From: Pseudomonas kilonensis
Lineage (GTDB): Bacteria > Pseudomonadota > Gammaproteobacteria > Pseudomonadales > Pseudomonadaceae
Reading direction: 5' to 3'
NCBI RefSeq assembly: GCF_001269885.1
Contig: NZ_LHVH01000019.1
Coordinates: forward strand, 1-64,000
Length of the DNA: 64,000 nucleotides
The notes under the pieces are model-generated. The model had not been told where the DNA came from and ran no database searches. It saw only the letters and a program-made list of their open reading frames with translations. Positions 1 to 18,729 of the stretch are shown piece by piece. Position numbers and translations under genes: made by a program. How positions within the stretch are numbered: the first letter of the stretch is position 1; each line of letters begins with the position of its first letter.

Positions 1-1219
<1,219 letters not shown>

Positions 1220-1374
1220 TATAACACCCAAGCAATTTGTGAACTCGAAAGAGGCCAGATTGCGGTGTGTGAAGACGAAACGAACCGAAAGTTCGAATCT
1301 CACAAAACACCGAAGCTATCACATACCCAATTTGCTGAAGCGAGGCCAACGGGCCGCGACTCAGTACCCGAATT

Positions 1375-1490
1375 TCTTGACGACCATAGAGCATTGGAAC
1401 CACCTGATCCCATCCCGAACTCAGCAGTGAAACGATGCATCGCCGATGGTAGTGTGGGGTTTCCCCATGTGAGAGTAGGTCATCGTCAAG
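1375..1490 (+). rRNA. rrf: 5S ribosomal RNA
   Basis: A 5S rRNA gene of about 116 nt. The 5' cttgacga (from 1376) pairs with tcgtcaag ending at 1490 to form helix I. The internal block with gatcccatcccgaactcag is diagnostic. It follows the 23S gene after a spacer of about 155 nt that holds no tRNA, the usual rrn order. Confidence 0.96.
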
Positions 1491-1502
1491 ATTAAATTCC
1501 GA

Positions 1503-1540
1503 AGCCCCTATCTGCTGATGCAGGTAGGGGTTTTGTTTTT
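1503..1540 (+). terminator. rRNA operon terminator
   Basis: Stem cccctatctgc, loop tgat, stem gcaggtagggg, then ttttgttttt. It lies 13 nt after the 5S gene. A perfect 11-bp stem with a U-tract makes it a strong rho-independent terminator for the rrn operon. Confidence 0.93.
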
Positions 1541-1625
1541 GCCCGCAGGAAAGTCATTTTGTGTTTCTATGCAACTGTCTTGTGCATGGCTATCATGCGG
1601 GCCTCATTATCAGGGCGCAGTCCGC

Positions 1626-2582
1626 ATGCTCACGTTGCTAAAACTTCTGAAGGATGGTCGCTTTCATTCAGGGCAGGCGCTGGGTGCTGCGCTGGGTATC
1701 AGCCGTAGTGCTGTATGGAAGCAATTGCAGCACTTGGAAGCAGAAATAGGGCTGTCTGTTCATAAGGTTCGAGGTAGGGGGTATCAGTTGGCTAAGCCTC
1801 TGGTGCTTTTGGATGCTGCAGAGATTCACGCAAAAGGCCTTCATGAGTGGCCTGTCCATATCTTTGATGCTATCGACTCGACCAACGCCGAGGCGCTGCG
1901 TTTGATCGAGCGTGGGGCGGCGGCGCCGTTCATGGTTTTGGCCGAGCGGCAGACCGCTGGTCGCGGTCGTCGTGGCCGTAAGTGGGTCAGTCCGTTTGCC
2001 GAGAACCTCTATCACAGCCTGGTCCTGCGCATTGACGGTGGCATGCGGCAGATCGAAGGGCTGAGCCTGGTCGTCGGACTTGCTGTCATGCATGCCCTGC
2101 GCGATATGGGGATCGCTGAGGCGGGGCTGAAGTGGCCTAATGATGTCCTGGTGGGAGAGAAAAAGATCGCCGGCATCTTGCTTGAGTTGGTGGGGGATCC
2201 TGCAGACGTTTGCCATGTTGTCCTGGGCGTGGGGATTAATGTGAATATGCAATCGACTGATGAGGTCGACCAGCAGTGGACATCCATGTGCCTTGAAGCA
2301 GGAAGGGATTTTGATCGAAATGAGCTGGTGGCACGATTGGGTGCGAAGCTTCAGCACTATCTGAGGCTTCATCACGCATCGGGGTTTGCCGCAATACAGT
2401 CGGAGTGGGAGCAATATCATCTTTGGCAGGGGAGGGCTGTCTCCCTGATTGCTGGTGTTAATAGAATTGACGGTGTTGTGCTGGGCATTGATCACCAGGG
2501 TGCGCTGCGTTTGAAGGTAGACGGTGTGGAAAAAAACTTTAGCGGTGGTGAGCTCAGTCTGAGGTTGCGTAATGATTCTTGA
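1626..2582 (+). CDS. birA: BirA bifunctional biotin-protein ligase / biotin operon repressor
   Basis: 318 aa. It attaches biotin to the acceptor lysine of acetyl-CoA carboxylase BCCP through biotinyl-5'-AMP. It probably also represses biotin genes, because residues about 1-60 form a winged HTH ([19 protein letters not shown]). The ligase domain shows the GRGRRGRKW biotinyl-AMP loop and KWPNDV, and a small C-terminal SH3-like domain follows. The ATG at 1626 was chosen because it gives the family N-terminus MLTLLKLL; a longer reading frame begins upstream inside the rrn terminator. The 3' end overlaps coaX by 11 bp, implying co-transcription and coupling of two cofactor genes. Confidence 0.96.
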   Translation: MLTLLKLLKDGRFHSGQALGAALGISRSAVWKQLQHLEAEIGLSVHKVRGRGYQLAKPLVLLDAAEIHAKGLHEWPVHIFDAIDSTNAEALRLIERGAAAPFMVLAERQTAGRGRRGRKWVSPFAENLYHSLVLRIDGGMRQIEGLSLVVGLAVMHALRDMGIAEAGLKWPNDVLVGEKKIAGILLELVGDPADVCHVVLGVGINVNMQSTDEVDQQWTSMCLEAGRDFDRNELVARLGAKLQHYLRLHHASGFAAIQSEWEQYHLWQGRAVSLIAGVNRIDGVVLGIDHQGALRLKVDGVEKNFSGGELSLRLRNDS

Positions 2583-3321
2583 GCTTGACTGCGGCAATAG
2601 CTTTATCAAATGGCGTGTTCTTCGTGCTGACGGAGTGACGCCTGTCGAAGGTGGCGTGGTCAGCTCCGATAGCGATTTGCTGGTGAGCCTGAGTAACGCC
2701 GAGAAGTTCCAGCTCGAGAAATGTCGTCTTGTTAGCGTGAGGACCCTGGAGGAGACGGATTCATTGGTCGCCTCTCTCGTTGATGTGTTTGGGGTGTCGG
2801 TGACCCGTGCTGTGCCTGCCCGAGAAATGGCGGGGGTGAAAAACGGCTACCAGGATTACGAACGGTTGGGGCTCGATCGATGGTTGGCCTTGCTTGGTGG
2901 GTACCATCTTGCTTCAGGCGCGTGTCTGGTCCTTGATTTTGGTACTGCCATTACGGCTGATTTTGTGGCGGCGGACGGTGAGCATCTCGGCGGATTCATT
3001 TGTCCGGGCATGCCTTTGATGCGCAACCAATTGCGTACTCATACGCGAAGAATTCGCTATGACGATATGGCCGCCGAGCGAGCCCATGAGAGTCTCGCTC
3101 CAGGTCGGACAACTGTCGAAGCGGTCGAGCGCGGTTGCATGTTGATGCTTAGAGGGTTTGTCCTGACGCAGCTTGAATTGGCGCAGCAATATTGGGGAAA
3201 GGATTTCGTGGTGTTTCTCACGGGTGGGGACGCCAATCTGGTTTCCGGGGTTGTTCCTGATGCCAAGGTGGTGCCCGACCTGGTTTTTGTCGGTTTGGCG
3301 ATGGCCTGTCCCTTGTCTTGA
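2572..3321 (+). CDS. coaX: type III pantothenate kinase
   Basis: 249 aa. It phosphorylates pantothenate in the first step of coenzyme A synthesis. As a type III (ASKHA-fold) enzyme it is structurally unrelated to CoaA and typically insensitive to CoA feedback. Visible motifs are the N-terminal phosphate loop [21 protein letters not shown] in the middle, and [14 protein letters not shown]. Length is typical. It starts inside the end of birA (11-bp overlap) and is followed 7 nt later by the SPOR-like gene, so the three probably form one operon. Confidence 0.95.
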   Translation: MILELDCGNSFIKWRVLRADGVTPVEGGVVSSDSDLLVSLSNAEKFQLEKCRLVSVRTLEETDSLVASLVDVFGVSVTRAVPAREMAGVKNGYQDYERLGLDRWLALLGGYHLASGACLVLDFGTAITADFVAADGEHLGGFICPGMPLMRNQLRTHTRRIRYDDMAAERAHESLAPGRTTVEAVERGCMLMLRGFVLTQLELAQQYWGKDFVVFLTGGDANLVSGVVPDAKVVPDLVFVGLAMACPLS

Positions 3322-3328
3322 GGTTTCT

Positions 3329-3784
3329 ATGCGGTGGTTGTTTCTGTTGTTGCTGGTTTTGAATGTCTTCTACTACATCTGGCATCAGCAGGAGGCCCCA
3401 CTTCGCGCCAAGGATGTGACTCCGCTCAGTTTGTACCGCGGTTCGCAGCAGGATATTCACCTGTTGAGCGAAACGGCGGATGCACTTGTCAGGCGCGACC
3501 TGGGTAAATCCGGTGAGGCGCAAAAGACTTGTGTTTACTTGGGTGGTTTTGTTCGTCCGGAGCTGGCCAGGCAGTTGGAGCAGCGATTGGCTGCCTCGGG
3601 CATCGTAAGTCGTTCTGCTGCGCCGAACTCGCCAAATGTCCCTGAGGGTGGGGGATTCTGGGTTCAGGTTTCCCAGGAAAGCGCGGGAAAGGTGAATGAA
3701 ACGTTGCTTCAAAACCTTTCTAAAGAATTCAATGAGTTAAAACATAAAATAATGCCATGCGAGGGGGTTGCACCCGCTGGGTAG
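3329..3784 (+). CDS. small membrane-anchored SPOR-like protein
   Basis: 151 aa. Residues about 3-18 (WLFLLLLVLNVFYYIW) form one N-terminal transmembrane anchor. The remainder is predicted periplasmic, with a C-terminal part resembling a SPOR fold (YLGGFVRPELARQLEQRLAASGI ... GGFWVQVSQE is split here only as description). SPOR domains bind denuded septal peptidoglycan; that role is inferred and not shown for this protein. The ATG at 3329 is chosen over an upstream in-frame start inside coaX, since it begins directly with the hydrophobic segment. It is the last gene of the birA-coaX group. Confidence 0.8.
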   Translation: MRWLFLLLLVLNVFYYIWHQQEAPLRAKDVTPLSLYRGSQQDIHLLSETADALVRRDLGKSGEAQKTCVYLGGFVRPELARQLEQRLAASGIVSRSAAPNSPNVPEGGGFWVQVSQESAGKVNETLLQNLSKEFNELKHKIMPCEGVAPAG

Positions 3785-3796
3785 TTTGCATAGAAT
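3768..3796 (+). promoter_or_regulatory. distal sigma70-like promoter for the tRNA-tuf operon
   Basis: TTGCAC (3768-3773), 17-bp spacer, TAGAAT (3791-3796). The -35 lies in the last codons of the SPOR-like gene. A second promoter lies 118 bp downstream, so the tRNA cluster seems to have tandem promoters. Confidence 0.55.
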
Positions 3797-3825
3797 GGCG
3801 CCCGCTTCGCAGCGAAGACCTTTAA

Positions 3826-3870
3826 AGGTTAGCGATACGAAGCGACGTCAACGCAGCTAACCTCAGGTTT
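3826..3870 (+). terminator. possible weak terminator or processing hairpin
   Basis: aggttagc (3826-3833) pairs with gctaacct (3856-3863), followed by caggttttt. The loop is long (22 nt), so termination strength is doubtful. It lies between the two tandem tRNA promoters and after the SPOR-like gene. Confidence 0.35.
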
Positions 3871-3885
3871 TTAATGAGAAAATGC

Positions 3886-3913
3886 TTGACAGAAGGCTGG
3901 CATCATATAGAAT
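3886..3913 (+). promoter_or_regulatory. proximal sigma70-like promoter for tRNA-Tyr-Gly-Thr-tuf
   Basis: Consensus TTGACA (3886-3891), 16-bp spacer, TAGAAT (3908-3913), ending 13 nt before tRNA-Tyr. A GC-rich sequence (gccggctcgc) just after the -10 resembles a stringent discriminator, as expected for a stable-RNA promoter. Confidence 0.8.
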
Positions 3914-3926
3914 GCCGGCTCGCTTA

Positions 3927-4011
<85 letters not shown>

Positions 4012-4035
4012 TTTTTAGCGTGAGCTGCAAGCTCC

Positions 4036-4109
<74 letters not shown>

Positions 4110-4135
4110 AGTTTGCAGGTTGTGCAAAGTGTTTC

Positions 4136-4211
4136 GCTCTTGTAGCTCAGTTGGTAGAGCACACCCTTGGTAAGGGTGAGGTCAGCGGTTCAAATCCGCT
4201 CAAGAGCTCCA
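4136..4211 (+). tRNA. tRNA-Thr (GGT)
   Basis: 76 nt with encoded CCA. Acceptor gctcttg pairs with caagagc. The anticodon loop ttggtaa gives GGT. It ends 84 nt before the tuf start codon. Confidence 0.97.
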
Positions 4212-4295
4212 TATAACAAGGCAGATATGAAAATATCTGCCTTTGTTTTAATGGCTTGTGTGACTCGCTAAATTCTTCTCCTAGGGGTGATTTCG

Positions 4296-5489
<1,194 letters not shown>

Positions 5490-5493
5490 ACAG

Positions 5494-5522
5494 TTGTAAT
5501 GTCTTTTTCGGGCCGGCATAAT
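5494..5522 (+). promoter_or_regulatory. sigma70-like promoter for tRNA-Trp-secE-nusG
   Basis: TTGTAA (5494-5499), 17-bp spacer, CATAAT (5517-5522). The -10 coincides with the loop of the tuf terminator hairpin. The expected start, near 5530, is just before tRNA-Trp at 5543. Confidence 0.6.
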
Positions 5523-5542
5523 GGTCGGCCTGATTTTGTTTT
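5511..5542 (+). terminator. terminator after tuf copy 1
   Basis: ggccggc (5511-5517) pairs with gtcggcc (5523-5529, with one G-U pair), then tgattttgtttt. It overlaps the -10 region of the next promoter. It may be only partly efficient, which would let tuf transcripts run into tRNA-Trp. Confidence 0.7.
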
Positions 5543-5618
5543 AGGTCAGTAGCTCAATTGGCAGAGCGACGGTCTCCAAAACCGTAGGTTGGGGGTTCGA
5601 TTCCCTCCTGACCTGCCA
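5543..5618 (+). tRNA. tRNA-Trp (CCA)
   Basis: 76 nt with encoded 3' CCA. Acceptor aggtcag pairs with ctgacct. The anticodon loop ctccaaa gives CCA. The tRNA-Trp/secE/nusG order is conserved in gammaproteobacteria. The gene ends 45 nt before secE. Confidence 0.97.
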
Positions 5619-5663
5619 GATTCACTCAGTGTGTCTGGCTTTCTTTTCACAGGATCTTCATAG

Positions 5664-6032
5664 ATGACTCCTAAAGCTGAAGCTCAAGGCTCTCGCTTCG
5701 ATCTGCTCAAGTGGCTAGTGGTAGTCGCTTTGGTGGTTATTGGCGTTGTTGGCAATCAGTATTATTCTGCTTCGCCGATCCTGTACCGCGTACTTGCATT
5801 GCTCGCCATTGCTGCTGTTGCTGCCTTTGTAGGCCTGCAGACAGCCAAGGGCAAGTCTTTCTTTGTACTCGCTAAGGAAGCTCGCACCGAGATTCGTAAA
5901 GTCGTATGGCCGACTCGCCAAGAAACCACGCAGACCACGTTGATCGTTGTGGCTGTTGTTCTGGTAATGGCGTTGCTGTTGTGGGGGCTCGATTCCCTGC
6001 TCGGCTGGCTTGTTTCCTTGATTGTTGGCTAA
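5664..6032 (+). CDS. secE: SecE, preprotein translocase subunit
   Basis: 122 aa. Inner-membrane component of the SecYEG channel; its partner SecY is encoded at 31447. Three hydrophobic segments are visible: residues about 16-33, 36-52 and 92-118. The conserved cytoplasmic amphipathic stretch EARTEIRKVVWPTRQETTQT precedes the last one. This is the long three-TM gammaproteobacterial form. nusG starts 9 nt downstream. Confidence 0.96.
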   Translation: MTPKAEAQGSRFDLLKWLVVVALVVIGVVGNQYYSASPILYRVLALLAIAAVAAFVGLQTAKGKSFFVLAKEARTEIRKVVWPTRQETTQTTLIVVAVVLVMALLLWGLDSLLGWLVSLIVG

Positions 6033-6041
6033 GGGTGTCCC

Positions 6042-6575
6042 GTGGCTAAGCGTTGGTACGTTGTGCATGCTTACTCGGGTTACGAGAAGCATGTTATGCG
6101 CTCGCTGGTAGAGCGCGTAAAGCTGGCTGGCATGGAAGATGGCTTTGGCGAAATTCTGGTCCCCACTGAAGAAGTGGTTGAGATGCGTAATGGCCAGAAG
6201 CGCAAAAGTGAACGTAAGTTCTTTCCGGGCTACGTGCTGGTACAGATGGACATGAACGAAGGGACTTGGCACTTGGTCAAGGATACCCCTCGGGTGATGG
6301 GCTTCATTGGCGGTACCGCCGACAAGCCTGCGCCGATCACAGATAAAGAGGCAGAAGCGATTCTGCGTCGCGTCGCTGATGGTAGCGACAAGCCGAAGCC
6401 GAAGACACTGTTTGAACCAGGTGAGGTTGTACGCGTCACCGACGGTCCATTCGCTGATTTCAATGGCACGGTTGAAGAAGTTAACTACGAAAAGAGCCGG
6501 ATCCAAGTGGCAGTGCTCATTTTCGGTCGCTCTACTCCGGTAGAGCTAGAGTTCAGTCAGGTCGAAAAGGTCTGA
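6042..6575 (+). CDS. nusG: transcription termination/antitermination factor NusG
   Basis: 177 aa with a GTG start giving [15 protein letters not shown]. The N-terminal NGN domain binds RNA polymerase. The C-terminal KOW domain ([21 protein letters not shown]) contacts Rho or ribosomal protein S10. Length matches the family. Co-transcribed with secE and closed by a hairpin terminator at 6591. Confidence 0.97.
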   Translation: MAKRWYVVHAYSGYEKHVMRSLVERVKLAGMEDGFGEILVPTEEVVEMRNGQKRKSERKFFPGYVLVQMDMNEGTWHLVKDTPRVMGFIGGTADKPAPITDKEAEAILRRVADGSDKPKPKTLFEPGEVVRVTDGPFADFNGTVEEVNYEKSRIQVAVLIFGRSTPVELEFSQVEKV

Positions 6576-6590
6576 TTGAGCAGGCATCCC

Positions 6591-6620
6591 AACCCCGCAG
6601 CCCAAGGCTGTGGGGTTTTG
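6591..6620 (+). terminator. terminator after nusG
   Basis: ccccgcagcc, loop caa, ggctgtgggg (one G-U pair), then ttttg. It separates secE-nusG from the L11 operon. The U-tract is short, so partial read-through into rplK is possible. Confidence 0.8.
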
Positions 6621-6692
6621 TCGTCACTGGGATAAACGCGCAAGTAACCGGGGAGCCTTTCGAGGCGTTCGAACCCGTAATTGGAGTGCCTC

Positions 6693-7124
6693 ATGGCCAA
6701 GAAAATTACCGCTTACATCAAGCTGCAAGTGAAGGCCGCTCAGGCTAACCCAAGCCCACCTGTTGGTCCTGCCCTGGGTCAGCACGGCGTGAACATCATG
6801 GAATTCTGCAAGGCCTTCAACGCCCGTACTCAGGGTCTTGAGCCAGGTCTGCCGACTCCAGTGATCATCACTGTCTACAGCGACCGTAGCTTCACTTTCG
6901 AAACAAAAAGCACCCCAGCTTCGGTTCTGCTGAAGAAGGCTGCAGGTTTGACCAGCGGTTCCGCTCGTCCAAACACCGTTAAGGTTGGCACCGTTACCCG
7001 TGCTCAGCTGGAAGAAATCGCGAAAACCAAAAACGCGGATCTGACTGCAGCTGATATGGATGCAGCCGTGCGTACTATCGCCGGTTCTGCTCGTAGCATG
7101 GGCCTTAACGTGGAGGGTGTGTAA
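6693..7124 (+). CDS. rplK: 50S ribosomal protein L11
   Basis: 143 aa. Binds the GTPase-associated region of 23S rRNA and is needed for RelA-dependent ppGpp synthesis. The conserved N-terminal proline-rich stretch [16 protein letters not shown] is present. The ATG at 6693 ([12 protein letters not shown]) is the family start, preceded by ggagtgcctc; an upstream in-frame TTG is rejected. The stop overlaps the first base of the rplA start codon, indicating translational coupling. Confidence 0.97.
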   Translation: MAKKITAYIKLQVKAAQANPSPPVGPALGQHGVNIMEFCKAFNARTQGLEPGLPTPVIITVYSDRSFTFETKSTPASVLLKKAAGLTSGSARPNTVKVGTVTRAQLEEIAKTKNADLTAADMDAAVRTIAGSARSMGLNVEGV

Positions 7125-7819
7125 TGGCTAAGCTGACCAAGCGTCAAAAGGCTATCGCCGGCAAAATCGAAGCAGGCAAGGCCTACAACTTTGTAGACGC
7201 CGCCGCTCTGCTGGCTGAGCTGTCGACTGTCAAGTTCAGCGAGTCGTTCGACGTTGCTGTAAACCTGGGCGTTGACCCACGTAAATCCGACCAGGTCGTT
7301 CGTAGCGCTACTGTGCTGCCACACGGCACTGGCAAGACCGTTCGTGTAGCTGTCTTCACCCAGGGCCCAGCAGCTGAAGCTGCTCTGGCTGCTGGTGCTG
7401 ATCGCGTAGGCATGGACGATCTGGCTGCTGAAATGAAGGGCGGCGACCTGAACTATGACGTAGTGATCGCATCCCCGGATGCCATGCGCGTTGTAGGTCA
7501 GTTGGGTCAGATCCTCGGTCCACGTGGTCTGATGCCTAACCCTAAAGTCGGCACCGTAACGCCAGACGTAGCCACCGCGGTTAAAAACGCCAAGGCTGGT
7601 CAGGTTCGTTATCGCACCGACAAAAACGGCATCATCCACACTTCCGTTGGCAAGATCGGCTTCGACGCCGTCAAGCTGAAGGAAAACGTTGAAGCCCTGA
7701 TCGCTGATCTGAAGCGTATCAAGCCAGCTTCTTCGAAAGGTATCTACGTCAAGCGCGTTACCCTGAGCACCACTATGGGCCCAGGTCTGGTTATCGATCA
7801 GAGCTCGCTCGACGCGTAA
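7124..7819 (+). CDS. rplA: 50S ribosomal protein L1
   Basis: 231 aa. Forms the mobile L1 stalk at the ribosomal E site. The signature [16 protein letters not shown] is present. In enterobacteria L1 represses translation of its own L11-L1 mRNA; that is family knowledge, not shown here. It overlaps rplK by one base and precedes a 198-nt leader before rplJ. Confidence 0.97.
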   Translation: MAKLTKRQKAIAGKIEAGKAYNFVDAAALLAELSTVKFSESFDVAVNLGVDPRKSDQVVRSATVLPHGTGKTVRVAVFTQGPAAEAALAAGADRVGMDDLAAEMKGGDLNYDVVIASPDAMRVVGQLGQILGPRGLMPNPKVGTVTPDVATAVKNAKAGQVRYRTDKNGIIHTSVGKIGFDAVKLKENVEALIADLKRIKPASSKGIYVKRVTLSTTMGPGLVIDQSSLDA

Positions 7820-7857
7820 GACTCAGGTTGGCGCAAGTAATTGCGCCAATCAAAAAA

Positions 7858-8017
7858 TTGGGGTCCCTGCCTGGCGGGGGCTGTCCAAGACCGTAGGCGA
7901 CGCAAGTCTTAAACCACAAGCCTACGCAGATGGTGCTCCCGGTTCCTTACCGAATCAGACACCAAAACGACATTCGGTTTCGACCGGATGAAACGGTAAC
8001 AAGCAGGAGTTAAACCC
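7858..8017 (+). promoter_or_regulatory. L10 leader region of rplJ mRNA
   Basis: The 198-nt untranslated stretch between rplA and rplJ has the position and stem-rich content of the L10(L12)4-binding autoregulatory leader, including paired segments gtaggc/gcctac and cattcggtt/accggatg. An inverted repeat ttggcgcaa/ttgcgccaa at 7828-7849 precedes it. In this family the L10-L12 complex binds the leader and represses rplJL translation. Limits are approximate. Confidence 0.6.
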
Positions 8018-8518
8018 GTGGCAATTAAACTCGAAGACAAGAAGGCCATCGTCGCTGAAGTCAACGAGGCTGCCAAAGCTGCTCTGTCCGCTGTCGTGGC
8101 TGATGCCCGTGGCGTAACAGTAGGCGCTATGACCGGACTCCGTAAAGAGGCTCGTGAAGCTGGCGTTTACGTACGTGTTGTACGTAACACCCTGCTCAAG
8201 CGCGCTGTTGCTGACACTGAATACAGTGTCCTCAACGACGTGTTCACCGGCCCGACCTTGATCGCGTTCTCCACCCAACATCCTGGCGCTGCTGCCCGTT
8301 TGTTCAAGGAATTCGCCAAAGGTCAGGACAAGTTCGAGATTAAGGCAGCTGCGTTCGAGGGCAAGTTCCTCGCAGCTAACCAGATCGACGTACTGGCAAC
8401 TCTGCCGACCCGTGACGAAGCAATTTCCCAGCTGATGAGCGTGATTCAAGGCGCAACCAGCAAATTGGCTCGTACTCTGGCGGCACTGCGCGACCAGAAA
8501 GAAGCTGCCGCAGCCTAA
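8018..8518 (+). CDS. rplJ: 50S ribosomal protein L10
   Basis: 166 aa with a GTG start preceded by gcaggag. L10 anchors L12 dimers on the ribosome and, with them, binds its own leader. The N-terminal rRNA-binding domain begins [19 protein letters not shown] and contains the [10 protein letters not shown] segment. The C-terminal alanine-rich helix carries the L12-binding sites. rplL follows after 78 nt. Confidence 0.97.
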   Translation: MAIKLEDKKAIVAEVNEAAKAALSAVVADARGVTVGAMTGLRKEAREAGVYVRVVRNTLLKRAVADTEYSVLNDVFTGPTLIAFSTQHPGAAARLFKEFAKGQDKFEIKAAAFEGKFLAANQIDVLATLPTRDEAISQLMSVIQGATSKLARTLAALRDQKEAAAA

Positions 8519-8596
8519 GGCTCGACACTCCTTTTCGCGTTTTTTGTTTATTTCGATGGTCGCGTAGGCCGTCCCCCAATCCAGGAATTTAGAGTC

Positions 8597-8962
8597 ATGT
8601 CTATCTCTCAAAACGATATCCTCGAAGCCGTTGGCAACATGTCCGTAATGGAAGTTGTTGAGCTGATCAAAGCTTTCGAAGAAAAATTCGGTGTTACCGC
8701 TGCTGCTGCTTCCGCTGGTCCAGCTGTTGCTGCTGCCGTTGCTGAAGAGCAAACCGAATTCAACGTCATGCTGACCGAAGCTGGCGAGAAGAAAGTAAAC
8801 GTGATCAAGGCAGTACGTGAACTGACCGGTCTGGGCCTGAAAGAAGCCAAGGCTGTAGTTGACGGCGCTCCTGCCATGGTTCTGGAAGCTGTTGCCAAAG
8901 ACGCAGCTGACAAAGCCAAAGCAGTTCTGGAAGAAGCAGGCGCTAAAGTCGAGCTGAAGTAA
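8597..8962 (+). CDS. rplL: 50S ribosomal protein L7/L12
   Basis: 121 aa. The multicopy stalk protein that recruits translation GTPases. The N-terminal dimerisation helices are joined by an Ala/Gly/Pro-rich hinge (residues about 34-50) to the C-terminal factor-binding domain with [13 protein letters not shown]. Strong codon bias fits high expression. An attenuator-like hairpin at 9009 separates it from rpoB. Confidence 0.97.
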   Translation: MSISQNDILEAVGNMSVMEVVELIKAFEEKFGVTAAAASAGPAVAAAVAEEQTEFNVMLTEAGEKKVNVIKAVRELTGLGLKEAKAVVDGAPAMVLEAVAKDAADKAKAVLEEAGAKVELK

Positions 8963-9008
8963 GCATCGACTTTGCGTCTCCAGCCCGAGCGTTAAGCGAC
9001 AGGCTGAT

Positions 9009-9037
9009 GGCTGGTGGCTCTTGCCACCGGCCTTTTT
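9009..9037 (+). terminator. rplL-rpoB intergenic attenuator
   Basis: ggctggtggc, loop tctt, gccaccggcc (one G-U pair), then ttttt. The spacer to rpoB is 220 nt with no convincing promoter. As in E. coli, this is probably a partial terminator that lowers rpoBC transcription relative to rplJL; the partial efficiency is inferred. Confidence 0.8.
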
Positions 9038-9182
9038 CCGTTATTGGCAGCCGACTGGGTCGGTGCTGATCGCGAGCTGTAACCACCCGATGTGGTGGCG
9101 CAAACCATGGGGTTTGCACGATTTTCTGGCTGCTCCCGTCGGGAGGGGCCAAACAAGCAGGTGACCAAGCTGGGGAACGCTG

Positions 9183-13256
<4,074 letters not shown>

Positions 13257-13271
13257 CACGTGACGCGAATC

Positions 13272-13298
13272 GAGAGCGGGGCTGTTTTGCCCGCTCTC
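13272..13298 (+). other. rpoB-rpoC intercistronic hairpin
   Basis: gagagcggg (13272-13280) pairs perfectly with cccgctctc (13290-13298). No U-tract follows, so it is not a rho-independent terminator. A role in RNA processing or mRNA stability between the two cistrons is possible. Confidence 0.5.
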
Positions 13299-13320
13299 TG
13301 CTCCGCCAGGAGGAAAGGCC

Positions 13321-17520
<4,200 letters not shown>

Positions 17521-17616
17521 GTTCTGCGGTAATTGAGTGCCTGGCCCTGGTCACCCCGTTCGGCGGATCGAGACAAATTGTCGAGATCCGGCGGGCGGGG
17601 AGGTCGGGGCCTTGCC

Positions 17617-17645
17617 TTGACTGGGGACAAGATCCTCTTTAGACT
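17617..17645 (+). promoter_or_regulatory. sigma70-like promoter of the str operon
   Basis: TTGACT (17617-17622), 17-bp spacer, TAGACT (17640-17645). The 216-nt gap between rpoC and rpsL shows no clear terminator. Transcription from here would give an rpsL leader of about 85 nt; read-through from rpoC is also possible. Confidence 0.7.
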
Positions 17646-17736
17646 CTTGATCCCCTAAATTTGGCGGGAATTCGTTCCTGCCATTTTGCTTTTCTTGTAA
17701 GACAATAGCGTCGCAAGACAACAGTGGAGCTAGTAG

Positions 17737-18108
17737 ATGGCAACTATCAACCAGCTGGTACGTCAGCCGCGTAAGCGTATCGTCGAGAAATCCGACGTGC
17801 CTGCGCTGCAGAACTGCCCGCAACGTCGTGGCGTATGCACCCGTGTGTATACCACCACGCCGAAAAAACCTAACTCGGCACTGCGTAAAGTATGCCGTGT
17901 GCGTCTGACCAACGGTTTCGAGGTTTCCTCGTACATCGGCGGTGAAGGCCACAACCTGCAAGAGCACAGCGTGGTACTGATCCGCGGCGGTCGTGTAAAA
18001 GACTTGCCAGGTGTTCGTTACCACACCGTTCGCGGCTCTCTGGATACCTCTGGCGTCAAAGGCCGGAACCAGGGTCGTTCGAAATACGGTACCAAGAAGC
18101 CTAAGTAG
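17737..18108 (+). CDS. rpsL: 30S ribosomal protein S12
   Basis: 123 aa. Decoding-centre protein and streptomycin-response determinant. Lys43 in [13 protein letters not shown] and the [10 protein letters not shown] segment are wild type, so no streptomycin-resistance substitution is seen. First gene of the str operon, with a promoter about 90 nt upstream. A 120-nt stem-rich spacer separates it from rpsG. Confidence 0.98.
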   Translation: MATINQLVRQPRKRIVEKSDVPALQNCPQRRGVCTRVYTTTPKKPNSALRKVCRVRLTNGFEVSSYIGGEGHNLQEHSVVLIRGGRVKDLPGVRYHTVRGSLDTSGVKGRNQGRSKYGTKKPK

Positions 18109-18228
18109 TGGTTTCTGGTAGCAAAAAACTGATTTTTATTTTTATGAGTCGATAAGAGTAAGGTCGGGCGCACATCCCTAGGATGTGGTGGTCCCGGGCT
18201 AACCTGAAGACCGTTTGAGGGCTTATCA

Positions 18229-18699
18229 ATGCCAAGACGTCGCGTAGCAGCCAAACGTGAGATTCTGGACGATCCGAAATACGGAAGCCAGATTCTCGCC
18301 AAGTTCATGAACCACGTAATGGAAAGCGGCAAGAAAGCCGTTGCCGAGCGTATCGTTTATGGCGCACTGGACAAAGTTAAGGAACGCAAGAACAGCGATC
18401 CCCTGGAAATCTTCGAGAAAGCTCTCGACGCCATCGCTCCGCTGGTCGAAGTGAAGTCGCGCCGTGTAGGCGGTGCTACTTACCAGGTTCCGGTCGAAGT
18501 TCGTCCGTCCCGTCGTAACGCCCTGGCAATGCGCTGGTTGGTAGACTTCGCCCGCAAGCGCGGCGAGAAGTCCATGGCTCTGCGTTTGGCTGGCGAACTG
18601 TTGGACGCTGCTGAAGGTAAAGGTGCTGCAGTTAAGAAGCGTGAAGACGTGCACCGTATGGCTGAAGCCAACAAGGCTTTCTCGCACTACCGCTTCTAA
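18229..18699 (+). CDS. rpsG: 30S ribosomal protein S7
   Basis: 156 aa. Primary binder of the 16S 3' domain; it nucleates assembly of the 30S head. The N-terminus [20 protein letters not shown] and the [12 protein letters not shown] loop are conserved. In E. coli S7 represses its own operon by binding the rpsL-rpsG spacer. The 120-nt spacer here could serve similarly, but I cannot fold it reliably. Confidence 0.98.
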   Translation: MPRRRVAAKREILDDPKYGSQILAKFMNHVMESGKKAVAERIVYGALDKVKERKNSDPLEIFEKALDAIAPLVEVKSRRVGGATYQVPVEVRPSRRNALAMRWLVDFARKRGEKSMALRLAGELLDAAEGKGAAVKKREDVHRMAEANKAFSHYRF

Positions 18700-18729
18700 T
18701 TTTAGCGTCACTCAATTTGCGAGGGCTTT

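Noticed and set aside
7828..7849. Terminator after rplA
   Set aside because: The inverted repeat ttggcgcaa/ttgcgccaa is followed by an A-run, not a T-run, on the coding strand; it is treated as part of the rplJ leader region.
13272..13298. Terminator between rpoB and rpoC
   Set aside because: The 9-bp stem is perfect but no U-tract follows, and the two genes must be co-expressed.
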